DNA of 64,000 nucleotides from Glandiceps talaboti (Eukaryota; Hemichordata; Enteropneusta; Spengelidae): the NCBI RefSeq assembly GCF_964340395.1, contig NC_135554.1, positions 11,540,751 to 11,604,750 on the forward strand, given 5' to 3'. This document shows, piece by piece, positions 37,454-50,309 of the stretch; position 1 is the first letter of the stretch; every line of letters begins with the position of its first letter. The notes under the pieces were generated by a model. It was not told the DNA's origin. It worked only from the letters and a program-made list of their open reading frames with translations, and made no database searches. The position numbers and the translations under genes were made by a program.

Positions 37454-40400
37454 ATTTCTGAGTTACGGAGGGCATTATTTGATAAGTGCTCAATTCGTCC
37501 CTGTATTAGATCTTGTATAGTCATAATATTACAAAGATATGTGATTGTTGTGATCATTTCATTTGCTCATTATGTATTCAAGTGTAGTCAAATTTTCTTA
37601 GGTGTATGAGCAACTTTACTTCACCAATAAATTCTACTTTCTCACGAGTATTGTAAAATAACATGGCTATAATATGATACTACATAGCACGTTTTAGACG
37701 TATTTGCATATCAATGTCATCTTCAAATTTTCTTGAAGAATTCTTCATCCAGATACTCTAACATACCTGCACACCAAATGTCAGCCCATTCAATCGATTA
37801 GTTTTGCGGCTGTCATTCATTTTTACTTTGAATTCTTTTAATTACAAAACAAATGACAGTTTTTGACCCCAAAAATGACCAAAAACAGAAAATTGAAAAT
37901 ATCTTGCTGTCATAAACAAATATGAATAGACTTCTCGATAAAATTCCATTTACTCATTGGGAACATCGAACGTACAATGTCAAAAAGTCGCACTGGCGCA
38001 AAGTATCATGGGAAAACTTCCTTTGGCACACCTCACTTAGGAAATATAGCCGCAACAAAAAAGTTAATACTGGGATCATGTCTTTTTAAATTTAGCCTTT
38101 ACCTTATAGAATAGAAGTATCAAAAGTGTATGCACTAACAAGTATCTGTGGTTTGTGCATCGATGACTTAGTAATTGAACACGCAAATGAATTATCATGA
38201 ACACTGATCTACTACCGATCCGACCCTGGGATTCGATCACAATTCATGGCGTCGCTTGCCAGTCTATGTCTTGGTCACGCAAACGTGAACACTCTGATAT
38301 CTGAAACACTTCTTTGCTCCAGATACGCACCTTTTTTCATGGAAAATGTCATATAGTTTGAAGTAAGCTGGGAGAAAATATTAATGAGATATTTGTAGAT
38401 TTAAATAAGAGTGAAATGATAGTCAAGTAATTTTGAACCATCTCCGTGTATTTTGCTTTAGCGAAAACACTGACAACTACTAGTATGTGATCGCCGATAT
38501 TAGTTCTCGCAAAACCAATATACCACAACATTAGTGTTGAATCTTTTGTACGAATGCCTGAGCATGACAAAATATCCGAAGAATACAGCGAGGGTTGTTG
38601 GCTGAGCCGGTATCCGAAAATCAAATAAAGTCTGTTTGAAAACTGCGACTGTGAGTGTATAGTTGATGATTCAAGGACGGTTGCCTATTAAAGACACATC
38701 GGTTTGTTCATGGAGGTTGAAAAGACGTGTTCCTACCTCCATGGTTTGTTCAAAAATGGAGGTAGGCTACCTCGAATATTCAAAGTTATCAGTTTTGAAT
38801 CTGTGTTGCTATTGTTGACCATTACTCACATACCAGTCCCTCACCCTCTTAGAAGTACAACTGCGAAACTTCAAAGATTATCTACAAGGTTGTGAACTTT
38901 GTAGCAAGCAAGGTGGGGGTTATAGGAAGGTGTCATCTCTTTGACACTTACAATGTGGTGATTGTTAACTGCCCTCACTTCGTTTTATTTTGTCATTTTT
39001 TTAGCTTTAAGTTGACGACATACCACCTTCCATGCAAAGATTCTGTTTTTAACAAAACCAATAGGTAGAGGTATTATTTGTATTTTTTGTATCGCGTTTA
39101 ACTTTCAGCGATACCAATTTTACTGAAGTTCAAATTGGTCATTAGCTGAAATTTTCACACAGCAATCTATTTAAATCCTACCGGCATAAGTATTACAGTG
39201 TTGTTGTGTTAGTTGTCTGTGGTTTTTGCGTAGTAGAAAGTAACAGCACTACGTCCTCTTTGTCCTACATTATCGGCCTGCAAAAGTCATTTCAAGTTCA
39301 ATTATTTCAACTTCTTCTTTGTATAGTGGGTAATGTCAATCAAGGTATGGGTTTATTGATTTCTGTTCATTTCTTGCCACCTGCGAAGGGGTCACGTGAG
39401 AATCACTTTTGACAATGCACATTGCTTGTCCTTATGCCAGGGGACAGTCTTAGTGGTAGAAAAGCAGTAGAGTATGACAGTTAATACAATTAATACCATA
39501 TACAATTAATTTGTAGGTGAGGTTGCGACCAAGTAGGGAAAAATGTCAGTCATTACCAGTGAATGGCTCACACCTAAACGACTACAAACGTTTGTCGAGA
39601 CTTAAGCTTACTGATAAACAGCTAGCTACTCAATGACAACCTAATATACTGCCAAAAACATTCGGCCTTATCAATGGCGACGTACTGACTGCTCGAACTT
39701 CTGGACTTACTCAAGGCCTCGCCCGGTCGTCAAATTGCAAAGAACAATGAAGAACAGCTGAACACCTTCCTGTGGTCATCTGTTCCTTTCCGTACCGACT
39801 CTCAATTGTTTTGCTGTGTTTACTTGTATATCTTTAATAACAATAGTTTTTTAACTAACACCAATGTTCTTCCACTTTCTTTGCTTTCAAAGTCAGTCAC
39901 TTACTGTAACAGTTGTAGCTTAACTTGCCAGTCAAAGACAGCCATCCTCAACTGGACACACAGCATGACAACAAAGATATACCAGAAAATCATGACGTTT
40001 TGAATCATATCATTCGGCCCCCAACCCTGTTTTTGACAATTAAAAAATGCTCTACTACCCATCACAGCCAGTATCAATCAGACTTTTTCCATATATTATA
40101 TTCCACCCTAACTTAACCCATATGACCGCCCCATTTATAACTCGTATGTCCGGACATGAACATGATTGGCTTTTCGCTGACCAAGGGGTATGAGACCATA
40201 TGTGGAAGTGGGGGATAAGCTTATCAAATATGACCGTAGTTCCATGTAAATTAAAACTTATAGTTATGCTTATAGTCGTTACGTTTTCAGTTTATTGTGG
40301 TACCCGCTTGATGCTTTCTCTGAAGATGCCGACGGGATCAGTCTAAAATTCAGTTCTGGTGTATAAACTACAATGTATCACACATATCATGACTCTCACT

Positions 40401-40583
40401 ATCCAATCCATCGGCTATACACAAGGACTATACTGACTGTTTTCTATCCAGCACGAAATAAATTGAGAATACGTGGAACTTATATGTACATGAACAGTAG
40501 CTCCGACAACTCTGACAAGTCTCTATATACCCCACCAGGCCTCTTTGCTGGAGTTCGCGGAGCGTGTGTTGTCAGTGCTAATC
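37454..40583. other. No gene recognised
   Basis: Frames under 95 codons only, with no motif or splice support. Confidence 0.45.
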
Positions 40584-40727
40584 TCGTCTAGTTCCTATCA
40601 CCGTGTTCCTAAACAGTATCGTTACCATTTACACCTCCACTCACTAAACTTGGTTTAGTCATAGAAAATAGAGAGGACCCTCTCTATTGTCTATGGTTTA
40701 GTTAGATACCAATTGGCATCTGGACTA
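40584..40727. mobile_element. TAGTCT-end MITE, family 2, short copy, 9-bp TSD
   Basis: Starts TCGTCTAGTTCCTAT and ends GGCATCTGGACTA. It is flanked by GTGCTAATC and GAGCTAATC, a 9-bp duplication with one mismatch. The first ~60 bp and last ~35 bp match the copy at 46543-46919. The middle holds an inverted repeat, CATAGAAAATAGAGAGG against CCCTCTCTATTGTCTATG. Confidence 0.6.
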
Positions 40728-42702
40728 GAGCTAATCACGAGTCCATCACAACGTGCATGCATCATTTTCTGATGTCCGCATTTTGGACATTGAAGTAAAT
40801 GATTTTACATTTCTGAGTCTCATTCTGTATTTTTCCACTGTTCTATATGTGGTAGCTACTACTTTTGGCACAATTAAAAAAAAAAGATGTTACGAAGACG
40901 AAAAAAAATATAATCGAGATGCACGATAAACATTTTTGGAAAAAAGTCACATAAATGACTGCAGTATCGATATTTTTAATTGGCATGATTGAAGACTTTA
41001 AAAAATGAATGATGATAAAAGTGAGATTTTGCCTCAGTGATGGTTTTTCTATACAAGCGATAACATCACGATACCGGGTACTTCACAAACATTATCTCAC
41101 TGACTTCAAAACCATAGTGACTAAATCGTTTCATACAATTAGACGGCATGATGTTTTTTACGTCTCGCACAAGCATATACAATGGTACACTTTACCAAAT
41201 TGTAATAGACCATGTAAATATTACATTGACCGATGCAGATCTTGCTCGCGCAGGTTGGGTAGATTTATATGCTACGTTATGCCTTAGGCCTAAAAAATAA
41301 CTGTTTGGTTTCTGTTACCCGACCCACCTAGTTTTTCACTGCCGACCCTTAACTTTTTTTACGTGTTCTTGAAAAACTAACAAAATCGCGACAATTGTGA
41401 AGTCTCACGAGACATAGTGGATGCAGAAACTGACATCAACTTAAAAAGACAATATAAAACTGTTCCTCCAATCTGTAATGGTTGTACATCTAATGGAAAG
41501 AAGCCAATAACACAGAGATCATTTGGAAAAAATGGAAAACCAGAATTAGACACTCGCACATGAATAAAAATAAATCTACCTACCCCACCTATTTATTTAT
41601 TTTGCCTAATCGGAACAACACAATTTTTTTAACAGGCCTATTTCCTAACTCAAGCTTAAATTATTGGACCCTTGTGAACCAAAAATGTGCGAAAATACAA
41701 CGCCAAAATAGTAACGCTTTGCACGGTTTTCACACTGAGCAATACGATTAGATCATAGACAGTGAAGTTCTCCAGTGTCTCTGGTTAGACCGACAACAAT
41801 GAAACCGTTAGCGGGATCTCAGAGTCATACTCATTCACATACAATTTTTTATGGCTGTTCACGTTGGTTAGCAACATCTCTGTCTTTGAGTTTGAATGAA
41901 ATCGCTGATATTCCCTACAGGAAACTGTTCTATGGAATTACATGCCAGGAGCGCTTTCAATATCATAGAATGTTTTGTTGATCTTTTTTTTTTCTTTTTT
42001 TCTTTTTTTCTTTTTTTTTGGGGGGGGGTGGGGGTCGACAACTTTTACCAAGACAACCATTATATTAATCATTATAGTAACTACCTAGCATGGCTAATAG
42101 CCATACTGAGGTAGAACTGTAGATTGCTAAAATGTTATGGGTTGCTGGTTGTACACAACCTCAGCATATGCCACTTGACTTTCAGGCATTAATAGGTGGC
42201 AGAAATAGTCCGCACCAGGGCCGCTCTGTAGTCCGCATAAAAGGGTGACTAAGCCCAGACAATATTGTCCAGACCAGATTTGGAGGTGTGAACGCATTTA
42301 AAGCTGACTCGATCGGTTCTAAATCTTGGTGCATATTCATGAGGTCGACACCTAGAAAATGAACCATGTGTACATTTCTTTTGTCTTTTGTTAGTTAATT
42401 TATGCGGGTAAACTGTGTCTTCACTAACATTTTCCACTAAAAGTTTCAAAATTGTCTTGTTTTTTGAAGGACTACTATAATAATATTTCACCGCCCTTGC
42501 TTTATTGTCATATCAGGAAAGTCAAGAACTTGACAAAAGCTATTCAAAACAAAGTAATCAAAGTTGCAAAACCAAAATGGTGCCGTGGAGAGTTGTGTCT
42601 GGTCATGTTCTGATCATGCATGGATGTATTAGTGAGAATGGATCATGGAAGTATAACCCACGGTCTGATCTAGTAGCAGTATATCAACGACGAATCTACA
42701 TT

Positions 42703-42732
42703 ACAAACAAACAAACAAACAAACAAACAAAC

Positions 42733-42765
<33 letters not shown>
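42703..42765. repeat. (CAAA)n (CA)n microsatellite
   Basis: About seven CAAA units followed by about 15 CA units. Confidence 0.9.
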
Positions 42766-42767
<2 letters not shown>

Positions 42768-43869
42768 TGATATTAAAAAGCACGCAACACAAAGGTTGGT
42801 TCACATCCCTCGCATCAGTACCGGTACCCATTCTACTGAGTTATAAATATAAATCACATTCTCAGCTACAACATTGAACTTGTATGATACAAAAATCTTC
42901 AGAATGTGCGGGCCATATTTTCACTATCGGCATTGGCAGTCACCATCACTGCCTTAAAAAAAATTAATACAGATAAATGGAAGCAAAAACAATCCTCTTG
43001 ACGGTAGTTTAGTAGTCAATTATGAATTATGTAACGTTAAATAACGCTATTCAAATATTTCCCTCTATGCCTCCCATATACCGATAGTAAATCTTCAAAC
43101 ATCTATACAGACATGCGGACTTTGCTCCCTACTAGATACATCCATGTTTTACGTTACTTTCGTATTGCAAATTTAGCTGATGATGTCATGTCAAAGCCAC
43201 GTGGTCTAAAAACCTGAGTCTCCGTACATACATTTCGATATGAAATTATTTATCCGTGATGTTTAGAATTTTGGTCGGTCAATATAGTTTCAATGACCAA
43301 GTGTGACCCCCACTGATGTCTAAAGTACTAATATCAGTACCTGACCGGCCATGGCCATGGCCTTGTTTTTGTTTTTGATTTTCTTGATTCAATATTCAAA
43401 TCTACGTAATGTCTGGTTTGTTAGGCCATAAATTCCAAGCATATTTACCATGATATCACAAATATAGACCAGTTACAGAAAGTAATAAGTGTCAGCAAAA
43501 TACTGTAATATCGACACTGTTTCACGGATTTTAGGGACGCTGGTGCTTGGATTATTTTACGGTTGACATTACCTAGCCAGTAATATAAGGAGTAGTACAT
43601 GGGTATTTTATCCCTGGACTCTGTTTATATCGAAATGGAATAAGCTGAAACAGTTCTTCTTTGAGCAGGAAATATGTTGTGATTATGGATATTATATATA
43701 TATAATTGCCAACACATCGGCAACGAGAGTAATGACATTGACTATACGTAATATGTAAAGATGTAGTGTAAAATTGGAATACGGTCGTCAGGAACTAGAT
43801 TAGGGTAGGGGGAGGCTCAGGAGAAAAATTGTTGTCACGGGAAAAAAACGAATTGGGACGTGCGTGAAA

Positions 43870-43945
43870 ATTCGGATTGTCTGAAAGGGGCCCGGAGTCA
43901 CGTACAAATATTTTGCTCATGAGTTGAACCAAATTTAACTCCAGG
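43870..43945 (+). repeat. Dispersed repeat shared with 48620-48681
   Basis: Both loci share TCTGAAAGG, GGCCC, AATATT, TGCTCATGA, TTGAACCAAA and TTAA(A)CTC/CCTCAGG in the same order, about 60-75 bp in all. Each copy lies just outside one of the minus-strand RT relics and beside a G-rich run. Confidence 0.45.
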
Positions 43946-43981
43946 CTTGTAGAGACGAAAAACCCGACTTTCTTCTACCCT

Positions 43982-44096
<115 letters not shown>

Positions 44097-44098
44097 GT

Positions 44099-45120
44099 CA
44101 CCTGTTCAACTTTAACATTGTCAATAAAAAGGTCGGGCACTACTTTAGGGTTCTTCCTAAAGTCGACCTTTCGTCCAAGTAGTTTTCTTTACACCAAGTA
44201 ACAAACCTATCAACTTCATCGAAATAAGTACGGTCAGAATTTGACAGGTCAACTAATGCAGAGTTATCAGAATATTTGATAAGTGGATTTGTATCGGTAC
44301 CTGATGAGCAGTCATTTGTGTAAAGTGTAAATAGTTTGTGTGAGAGTATCGTGCTCTGTGAGGCACCCCTAAATGTTGAAAGGAAGGCTGAACTTAATTT
44401 TTGGTAGCGAACAAACTGGGAAAGGTTGACAAGAAAATCCATTATCCAGAGGATGAGTTTGGGGTTAACGTTTAAATAACTAAGTTTATGAGCCATCATG
44501 TTTGGTTGACTTCTGTTAACGACTGATGAAAAATCAATAACCAATAGTCTTACAAATGAACTTGGTTTTTCTAGATGTGTATACGCATCGTGAAGTAATG
44601 TGAGAGTTGCATTATCAGTACCTCTATTACTTTAATATGTAAATTGGTATGGGTCAAGGTGTGAATGTTTTTGTGGGTTTTGACAAAGTAAAATACGCTC
44701 GAAGCATTTCATCACAATGGAAGTCAGTGCTACAGGACGATGCCTTGGAAGTTTTTAGGGACCGGACAGATGGTAGATGTTTTCCAAATGGTTGATATCG
44801 TATGATCATTGTACGACCAATTGAACAATCTACTGGAAACACTAGCTAACTGCGATGCATAGACATTCAGTAACCTACCACATATGTTATCAGGACCCAT
44901 AGCTTTCCTTATATTTAGTTTCTTAAAAATAGACAACTCGTTTATCACTGATTTCAAATTAACTCTTCTTTTCTTCTTATTTACTCTCAAGATCTAACCC
45001 GATGTTATCTATTTCCTTTCCAAAATCGTGAATATCAAAGCGACAGTACATTACAACTTCGCCTCGCCACCACCCTGTGTTGCTTGGCAAGGTGGTAAAT
45101 AAAACAAGTTTGCCTTTGGG
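44099..45120 (-). pseudogene. Decayed CR1/Jockey-type non-LTR reverse transcriptase
   Basis: Minus-strand frames, broken by shifts and stops, give successive RT motifs. A RFDIHDF pre-RT segment lies near 45040. KAMGPDNICGRLLN and ICPVPK follow near 44910-44760, then SNRGTDNATLTLLHDAY (stop just before it) near 44600. LLVIDFSS comes near 44540. The polymerase box is degraded to KYSDNSALV near 44270, and CKENYLDE follows. After a frameshift the frame continues as [16 protein letters not shown], then runs into a (TA)n array at 44093. Catalytic residues are altered, so it is dead. A PROSITE-like match was not computed; recognition is by motif order. Confidence 0.75.
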
Positions 45121-45689
45121 ATTATATTAACTGGGATTGTCGACACTGAATAATCCGGTCAATCATGGTACTGCGCTCATTGTATGTCACGGCGTACAAG
45201 TATAAACGACGTTCATACTTCCATGACCATAGTTTCTGCGACCTGTCATTTGTTTGACCATAGACACTCCACCTTTGTGGAGGGTCCATGGTTTGATGGG
45301 ATGCGTTAATTCTGGCAAACTTGTTTGGCAAATCGATCTGACGCAATATAGCTTGTGACCGTGGCATGCATAGCTTGGGTCAAAATCTATAACACCATTA
45401 AAGTATAAATAATGTTTAAACTTCCACGATAACACATACCTTTGAGAAATTATACTGACAGTATAATTACTCCAAGCACAGACTATTCTCGTGTCAAACC
45501 CCGACACGAACTTGTTTTTCCTTGAAGAGTATATCTCGTGAGACCTATGGAAATTATCAAAATCTATATTGTAGTTGAAAAGAGCAAGAATGAAAAGAGG
45601 GGAAATTTAAGGGACATCATTTCTATATACACGTGTATTGTGCAAAGAACCCGATATCTTTGACCGCGTTGCCGTCAACCGAGCAATGG

Positions 45690-45691
<2 letters not shown>

Positions 45692-45753
<62 letters not shown>

Positions 45754-45876
45754 CTCGGTGAGTATCAATCTGCTAAGACAGTGCTCTATATCGCAGTGGC
45801 AGAGCGTAATAGTTTTGGTAGTACTGGAACTCTTTCTTGGGTGTAACTCGGAGTTTCACGCATATTGCGATCATCA

Positions 45877-45919
<43 letters not shown>

Positions 45920-46038
45920 AATAGTATCAAACTCGTAGAATAGAGTGCTCGATGCTTGGGTAAGTTGTCTGATGAACGCATTGAGCGTGAAACTCGGAGT
46001 TACAACCAAGCACCTCAAGTTCCAACCAACCTACTTTG

Positions 46039-46105
<67 letters not shown>

Positions 46106-46140
46106 GTAAGTCATAAACTGAAGGAAAAGTGCTCAATACT
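45692..46140. repeat. Three (TA)n-bearing repeat modules
   Basis: (TA)n runs at 45692-45752, 45880-45916 and 46041-46102. Each is followed within about 45 bp by a similar stretch ending AGTGCTC(T/G/A)AT. The second run is framed by an inverted pair, TAACTCGGAGTTTCACGC (45843-45860) and GCGTGAAACTCGGAGTTA (about 45985-46002). Confidence 0.7.
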
Positions 46141-46542
46141 GAGAAGTAGAGCTGTATTTACACAAAGTACACAAGTTATGGTACGGAGGCCGTTACGATC
46201 TTCAGACGACTAAATAACGGAAATTCAAGTGATAGAATTCGAACTCACAGAAGAACTGGTACCCGGATGTGATGCGCGTTGTTGAGTGACATGGTGGAAT
46301 GATAGAATGTATTTGTTTTCGTGGACGATTTAGTGGACGATCTAGTGGAATTAATCTCTAAAAAAAAAACCATGAATCATGGTCTGAGTACTTCACAAAT
46401 GTATTCAATGCTCAAGTCCAAAGTGATGAAAGTTTCTCGATTTCCATGATCTTATCAGATCCACCTTGATAGACATAAATTCAGGCATTAATGGTGAGAT
46501 TAATATCCGACTGTAGTCTTTTGGACAAGGTAATTACTTTGA

Positions 46543-46919
46543 TAGTCTAGTTCCTATACTGTATCATTACCATTTATACCTCCACTCACAGTATAGTCAG
46601 AGTCGTTACTCTAGAAGTCTTGAAATGCATGAGATGCAATTTAAAATTCATTTACAGCCACCCACACAGTCATTAACATCATGTCTTTGTTAATAAATCA
46701 CAAAACTCTAACCAATAACACAGTCCCTCATAAAGTTAGTGTTTATTGGGACAGTAATGTTCAAATGTGGTATATTTGTCAGCTCATGATGCTACTTATA
46801 TACTGTTTACATCACCAAAACATTTAGGTTTCACTGATTGGGTGAACAACTTTTTGTGCTATTTGAGGGGCTTTTGGCTAGACGTGGTTTAGTTAGAAAC
46901 CATATTGGCATCCAGACTA
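46543..46919. mobile_element. TAGTCT-end MITE, family 2, 377-bp copy, 9-bp TSD
   Basis: Starts TAGTCTAGTTCCTATACTG and ends GGCATCCAGACTA, with TTACTTTGA repeated directly at 46534-46542 and 46920-46928. It shares CATTTATACCTCCACTCAC and GGTTTAGTTAGA with the copy at 40584. No coding capacity was seen. Confidence 0.65.
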
Positions 46920-47123
46920 TTACTTTGAAGGAGATCATTGAAGAACAATAAAAATAAAACTCAAGGTGTGGATATGGGATCAGTGTGGCATTCTACATAG
47001 ACATTCTCCAACAATTCTTGTAGACATGTTATGTAACCATTTTTTCTTCACGAAAGGCATGTTCCCACAGGAATCAATGGGGTAGGGGTTTCTAACATTG
47101 TCTTTTGAAAGTAAATTACATGT

Positions 47124-47560
47124 ATGTCAAAACTAAAATTATTGTATTTACTAAGAGATGAAATTCTTAAGAAAATTGAAAAGTGGTTATTGGTGGTCAT
47201 AAACTCGACGTTCGCTTTTTATGAATATCTAGGCGTGATTATGTCAAGCAGTGGTCTATGGTATTTAGCGCTTGCAGCTCAAGCGAGTAAAGCAATGATT
47301 GCGGTCATGAGTCAACTTGCAAAACTTGGGGACCTCCTAGTCAAAACTCAGTTTTTGACTGTAAACTATTACCGATATTAAATTATACGGTGGAGATTTT
47401 GGGTTTTAATAGGTCTACTGAAACTGAACGTGTTCAAAGTAAATTTCAGTGTTATATTTTGAGTCGTATATAAACATATATGTTGTCTTTGAGTATGGGA
47501 GCTACAAAAATGCTTGACAAGTGTTCATTACGGGAAGTAGGCTGAAATGTTTTGAGATTG
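47124..47560 (+). pseudogene. Decayed non-LTR retrotransposon RT C-terminal fragment, plus strand
   Basis: The plus-strand frame reads YEYLGVIMSSSGLW, then AQASKAMIAVMSQL. After a frameshift near 47350 it continues FDCKLLPILNYTVEILGF, STETERVQSKFQCYIL and, past a TAA stop, LSLSMGATKM. This order is typical of the region after the RT fingers and palm in LINE-type elements. It is oriented opposite to the two neighbouring relics. It does not form an intact ORF. Confidence 0.65.
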
Positions 47561-47749
47561 CTGAACGAGAGCTGCAAAACTTTAACCTCAGACCACTTCT
47601 CCTCAGCCCTGGTTCAAGTTCTTAGGTCATAGTGGTGTAAACTACATCTCAGACCACAATGTAGTGACCTGAGACTACATGTACATGTAGGCCCTACCTA
47701 CTGGTATATTATGTAACTGCACTTGACGCCAGTGTGATTTCTAACTAAA

Positions 47750-48560
47750 CTGTGTTATTGAAAGAACCGATGTGACGTGATCTGTTTTCTTTGTACCTGA
47801 CACAATCCTAGCTGCTGTATTTTGGGCATGTTCAAGAGGGACAATGTTTTTAGCTGGCAGCCCATACAGAAGGGCCATTCAGTAGTCAGGTTTCGATGAT
47901 ATAAGTGCATGACCAAGGTTCTGACAAACTCCGTTTGTAAGATACTGGCGTATGCGACCATAGACAGTGGAGGGGCCCCCTCCACTGTCAATGATGCGAC
48001 CTATTGTTCGGGGGTGAAAAAGAACTGATCTACATGTCAACGAGATGTGCTTCTTGAGGTTATAACGGTCATCAATTGTTACACAAATGGTACATGCTGA
48101 ATCCACTAACTGCACAGAAGACGATCCCATGTTGATGTGGTTCATGAGACGAGGAAGCCTGTTGAACTGAGACGTGATAAGGAGGACCTCGGTTTTGCCA
48201 TCATTAAACTAGCTTATTTTGGGTTGTTTAATATCATGTGCAACAGTTTCCATCTTAGTTACTGTAGTTGACGTATGTGATTGGGGAAATATATTGGTAA
48301 ATCTGGTTGTCGTCTGCATGTTGTTGCATATTGAGATTTTGATGTCGGATTAGCTTTCCAAGTGGTGGTGTGTATAGACAGCATACGCGTGTAAGAGTGG
48401 ACCAAGCACAGGGTTTTGTGGCACTCCACACTGCAAATGTTTGGTTTCTGATATGCCTTGTACAGAAATGGACTGTTGTATATCTTTGAGGTATAAAGAC
48501 TCTAGTCGAATGCCTGTAATACCGAGCTCGGAATAAACTTGAAATTATGCTGGAGTCAGA
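47750..48560 (-). pseudogene. Decayed CR1/Jockey-type RT, C-terminal half
   Basis: Minus-strand frames give QCGVPQNPVLGPLL near 48430-48380, HADDNQIY (the altered polymerase box) near 48310, and a NDGKTEVLLITSQ motif near 48190. MNHINMGSSSVQLV comes near 48130, with GRIIDSGG near 48000. LGHALISSKPDY near 47890 and LLYGLPAKNIVPLEHAQNT near 47850 complete the order. Several frameshifts and stops make it non-functional. Confidence 0.7.
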
Positions 48561-48619
48561 ATTTACGGGGGGGGGGGCATGAACAAAATTGAGGTTCAAA
48601 GGGAGGGGGGCATGACAAT

Positions 48620-48681
48620 TGTGATGGTCTGAAAGGGCCCCCGAATATTCTGCTCATGATTTGAACCAAAATTAAACCTCA
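48620..48681 (+). repeat. Dispersed repeat shared with 43870-43945
   Basis: Second copy of the GGTCTGAAAGGGCCC to ATTAAACCTCAGG block. It is bounded upstream by the G-rich stretch at 48569-48608. Confidence 0.45.
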
Positions 48682-48726
48682 GGAGCAGTTGTTTACCAAG
48701 TAAATTTACATTTGTATAAGTGTATG

Positions 48727-48727
<1 letters not shown>

Positions 48728-48824
<97 letters not shown>

Positions 48825-48903
48825 CCTCCCTCCCTCCCTCCCTCCCTCCCTCCCTCCCTCCCTCCCTCCCTCCCTCCCTCCCTCCCTCCCTCCCTCCCTC
48901 CCT

Positions 48904-49000
<97 letters not shown>
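48728..49000. repeat. (CT)n (CCCT)n (CT)n microsatellite
   Basis: CT run to about 48820, a CCTC tetranucleotide run of about 90 bp, then CT again to 49000. Ser-Leu and Pro-Ser frames through it are artefacts. Confidence 0.95.
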
Positions 49001-49002
<2 letters not shown>

Positions 49003-50155
49003 GTCTCCCCCTCTCTCTCGTCTCCGTATCGAAACTTATTCAGTCATAAAATCATCAGGTTTCTGACAATTTCCAATACCTGTTACAAGAAAGACTGCAG
49101 TACAAGAACATTTGGTTAGCTACATGTATTACATCTGATGCCTTATACGTGACACGCACGATAATTGTCCAGTTTGCATCAGAGGGTGTGCCTCGCCTTC
49201 TGTACATGTGCCGTACATCTGGCTTGTCTGTCAGTGTCACATTTTGCTTCCCCTCTTCAGTTTTCTCAGATGTTTTAAGAATTTAAACATAGTCAGTGTC
49301 TGATCGACAAAAATTCTTTCCACTGAAGTTTAGAAAACATTTAGTGCAACTCTACGTAAACGTCATGTTGATGCATCATACATCATCATGAGACGTCACA
49401 TTGACCTCACACTTCGCTTCGCGCTTCCTTCAACGTCCGGTCGTTATGAAACTAGTTCGAAGGCTTTCGCTAGCGATAGCGTGGCCAGTCTTGTTTTACT
49501 GCGTAATCGTCTAATGTTTTCCAAATAATTATGAATTAATTTATCTTTTTGTTTACACTTTGGGTATTTTACTTGCTATTAGAACTCCCGGGCAACTCAT
49601 ATTTAATTTTCCAACCTTAGAATTTGTTCAATGATCGTCAGGTTTGAGTACTTTCCTAAGCCGGTCCCACAACTGTTATACTTATAAGTTATAGCTGGGC
49701 GTTGTGACCGGTAACCGGCTATTATCTACATCACTGCCTACTAGGTACGTCAAAAACACACCGTTCGCACATGTGAGCCTGATTTTAGGCAAAATATCGG
49801 GCTATTAGAGTGCATACAGGCCCTTTTGTTCGCTTGTATTGTTTGCATTTGGTATTTGGCATTTCGCACGTTGTTTATTTGCACCATTCACAGTGTCTTA
49901 TCATGCTTTGTGTAACTTGTAAGCCTAATCGACAACTGGGCCAACGGTTTTTACTAGACAAATTTGAAACAAATTTTGCGTCAGTTTGATGGTAAACCTG
50001 CTATATTGACTACCAAACTTAGTTAACCCCAGTTATTTCTACTCATGTTGCATCACCATATATTTAGAAAGAGTATATATGAAATATGAGAGCCATGTGA
50101 AACTTCTTCAGTGCAAAATGGGATGAAGATATGAGGGCAAAGTCAGTGCTCCTTA

Positions 50156-50309
50156 TAGTCTCGCTGCCAGACTCGAGACTATCGTCCCTAATCTGTTTAC
50201 CGAGCGGCGCAGCCGCGAGAAGAGAGGGACCAGTCCCCCTCTCTTCTCGCGGCTGCGCCGCTCGGTAAACAGATTAGGGACGATAGTCTCGAGTCTGGCA
50301 GCGAGACTA
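50156..50309. mobile_element. 154-bp near-perfect palindrome with 9-bp TSD
   Basis: Starts TAGTCTCGCTGCC and ends with its inverse, GGCAGCGAGACTA. Pairing continues almost to the centre, leaving a loop of under 10 bases around ACCAGTCC near 50230. It is flanked by TGCTCCTTA at 50147-50155 and 50310-50318. Each arm contains a nested inverted pair, TAGTCTCG and CGAGACTA. It is GC-rich against its surroundings. The TAGTCT ends and 9-bp duplication link it to family 2. Confidence 0.75.

Noticed and set aside
48712-49119. 135-codon plus frame of SLSL and PPSL repeats
   Set aside because: A direct product of the CT/CCCT array.
49995-50011. GACTACCAAACTTAG as another family 1 MITE end
   Set aside because: Only about 12 bases match the terminus and no subterminal similarity follows.
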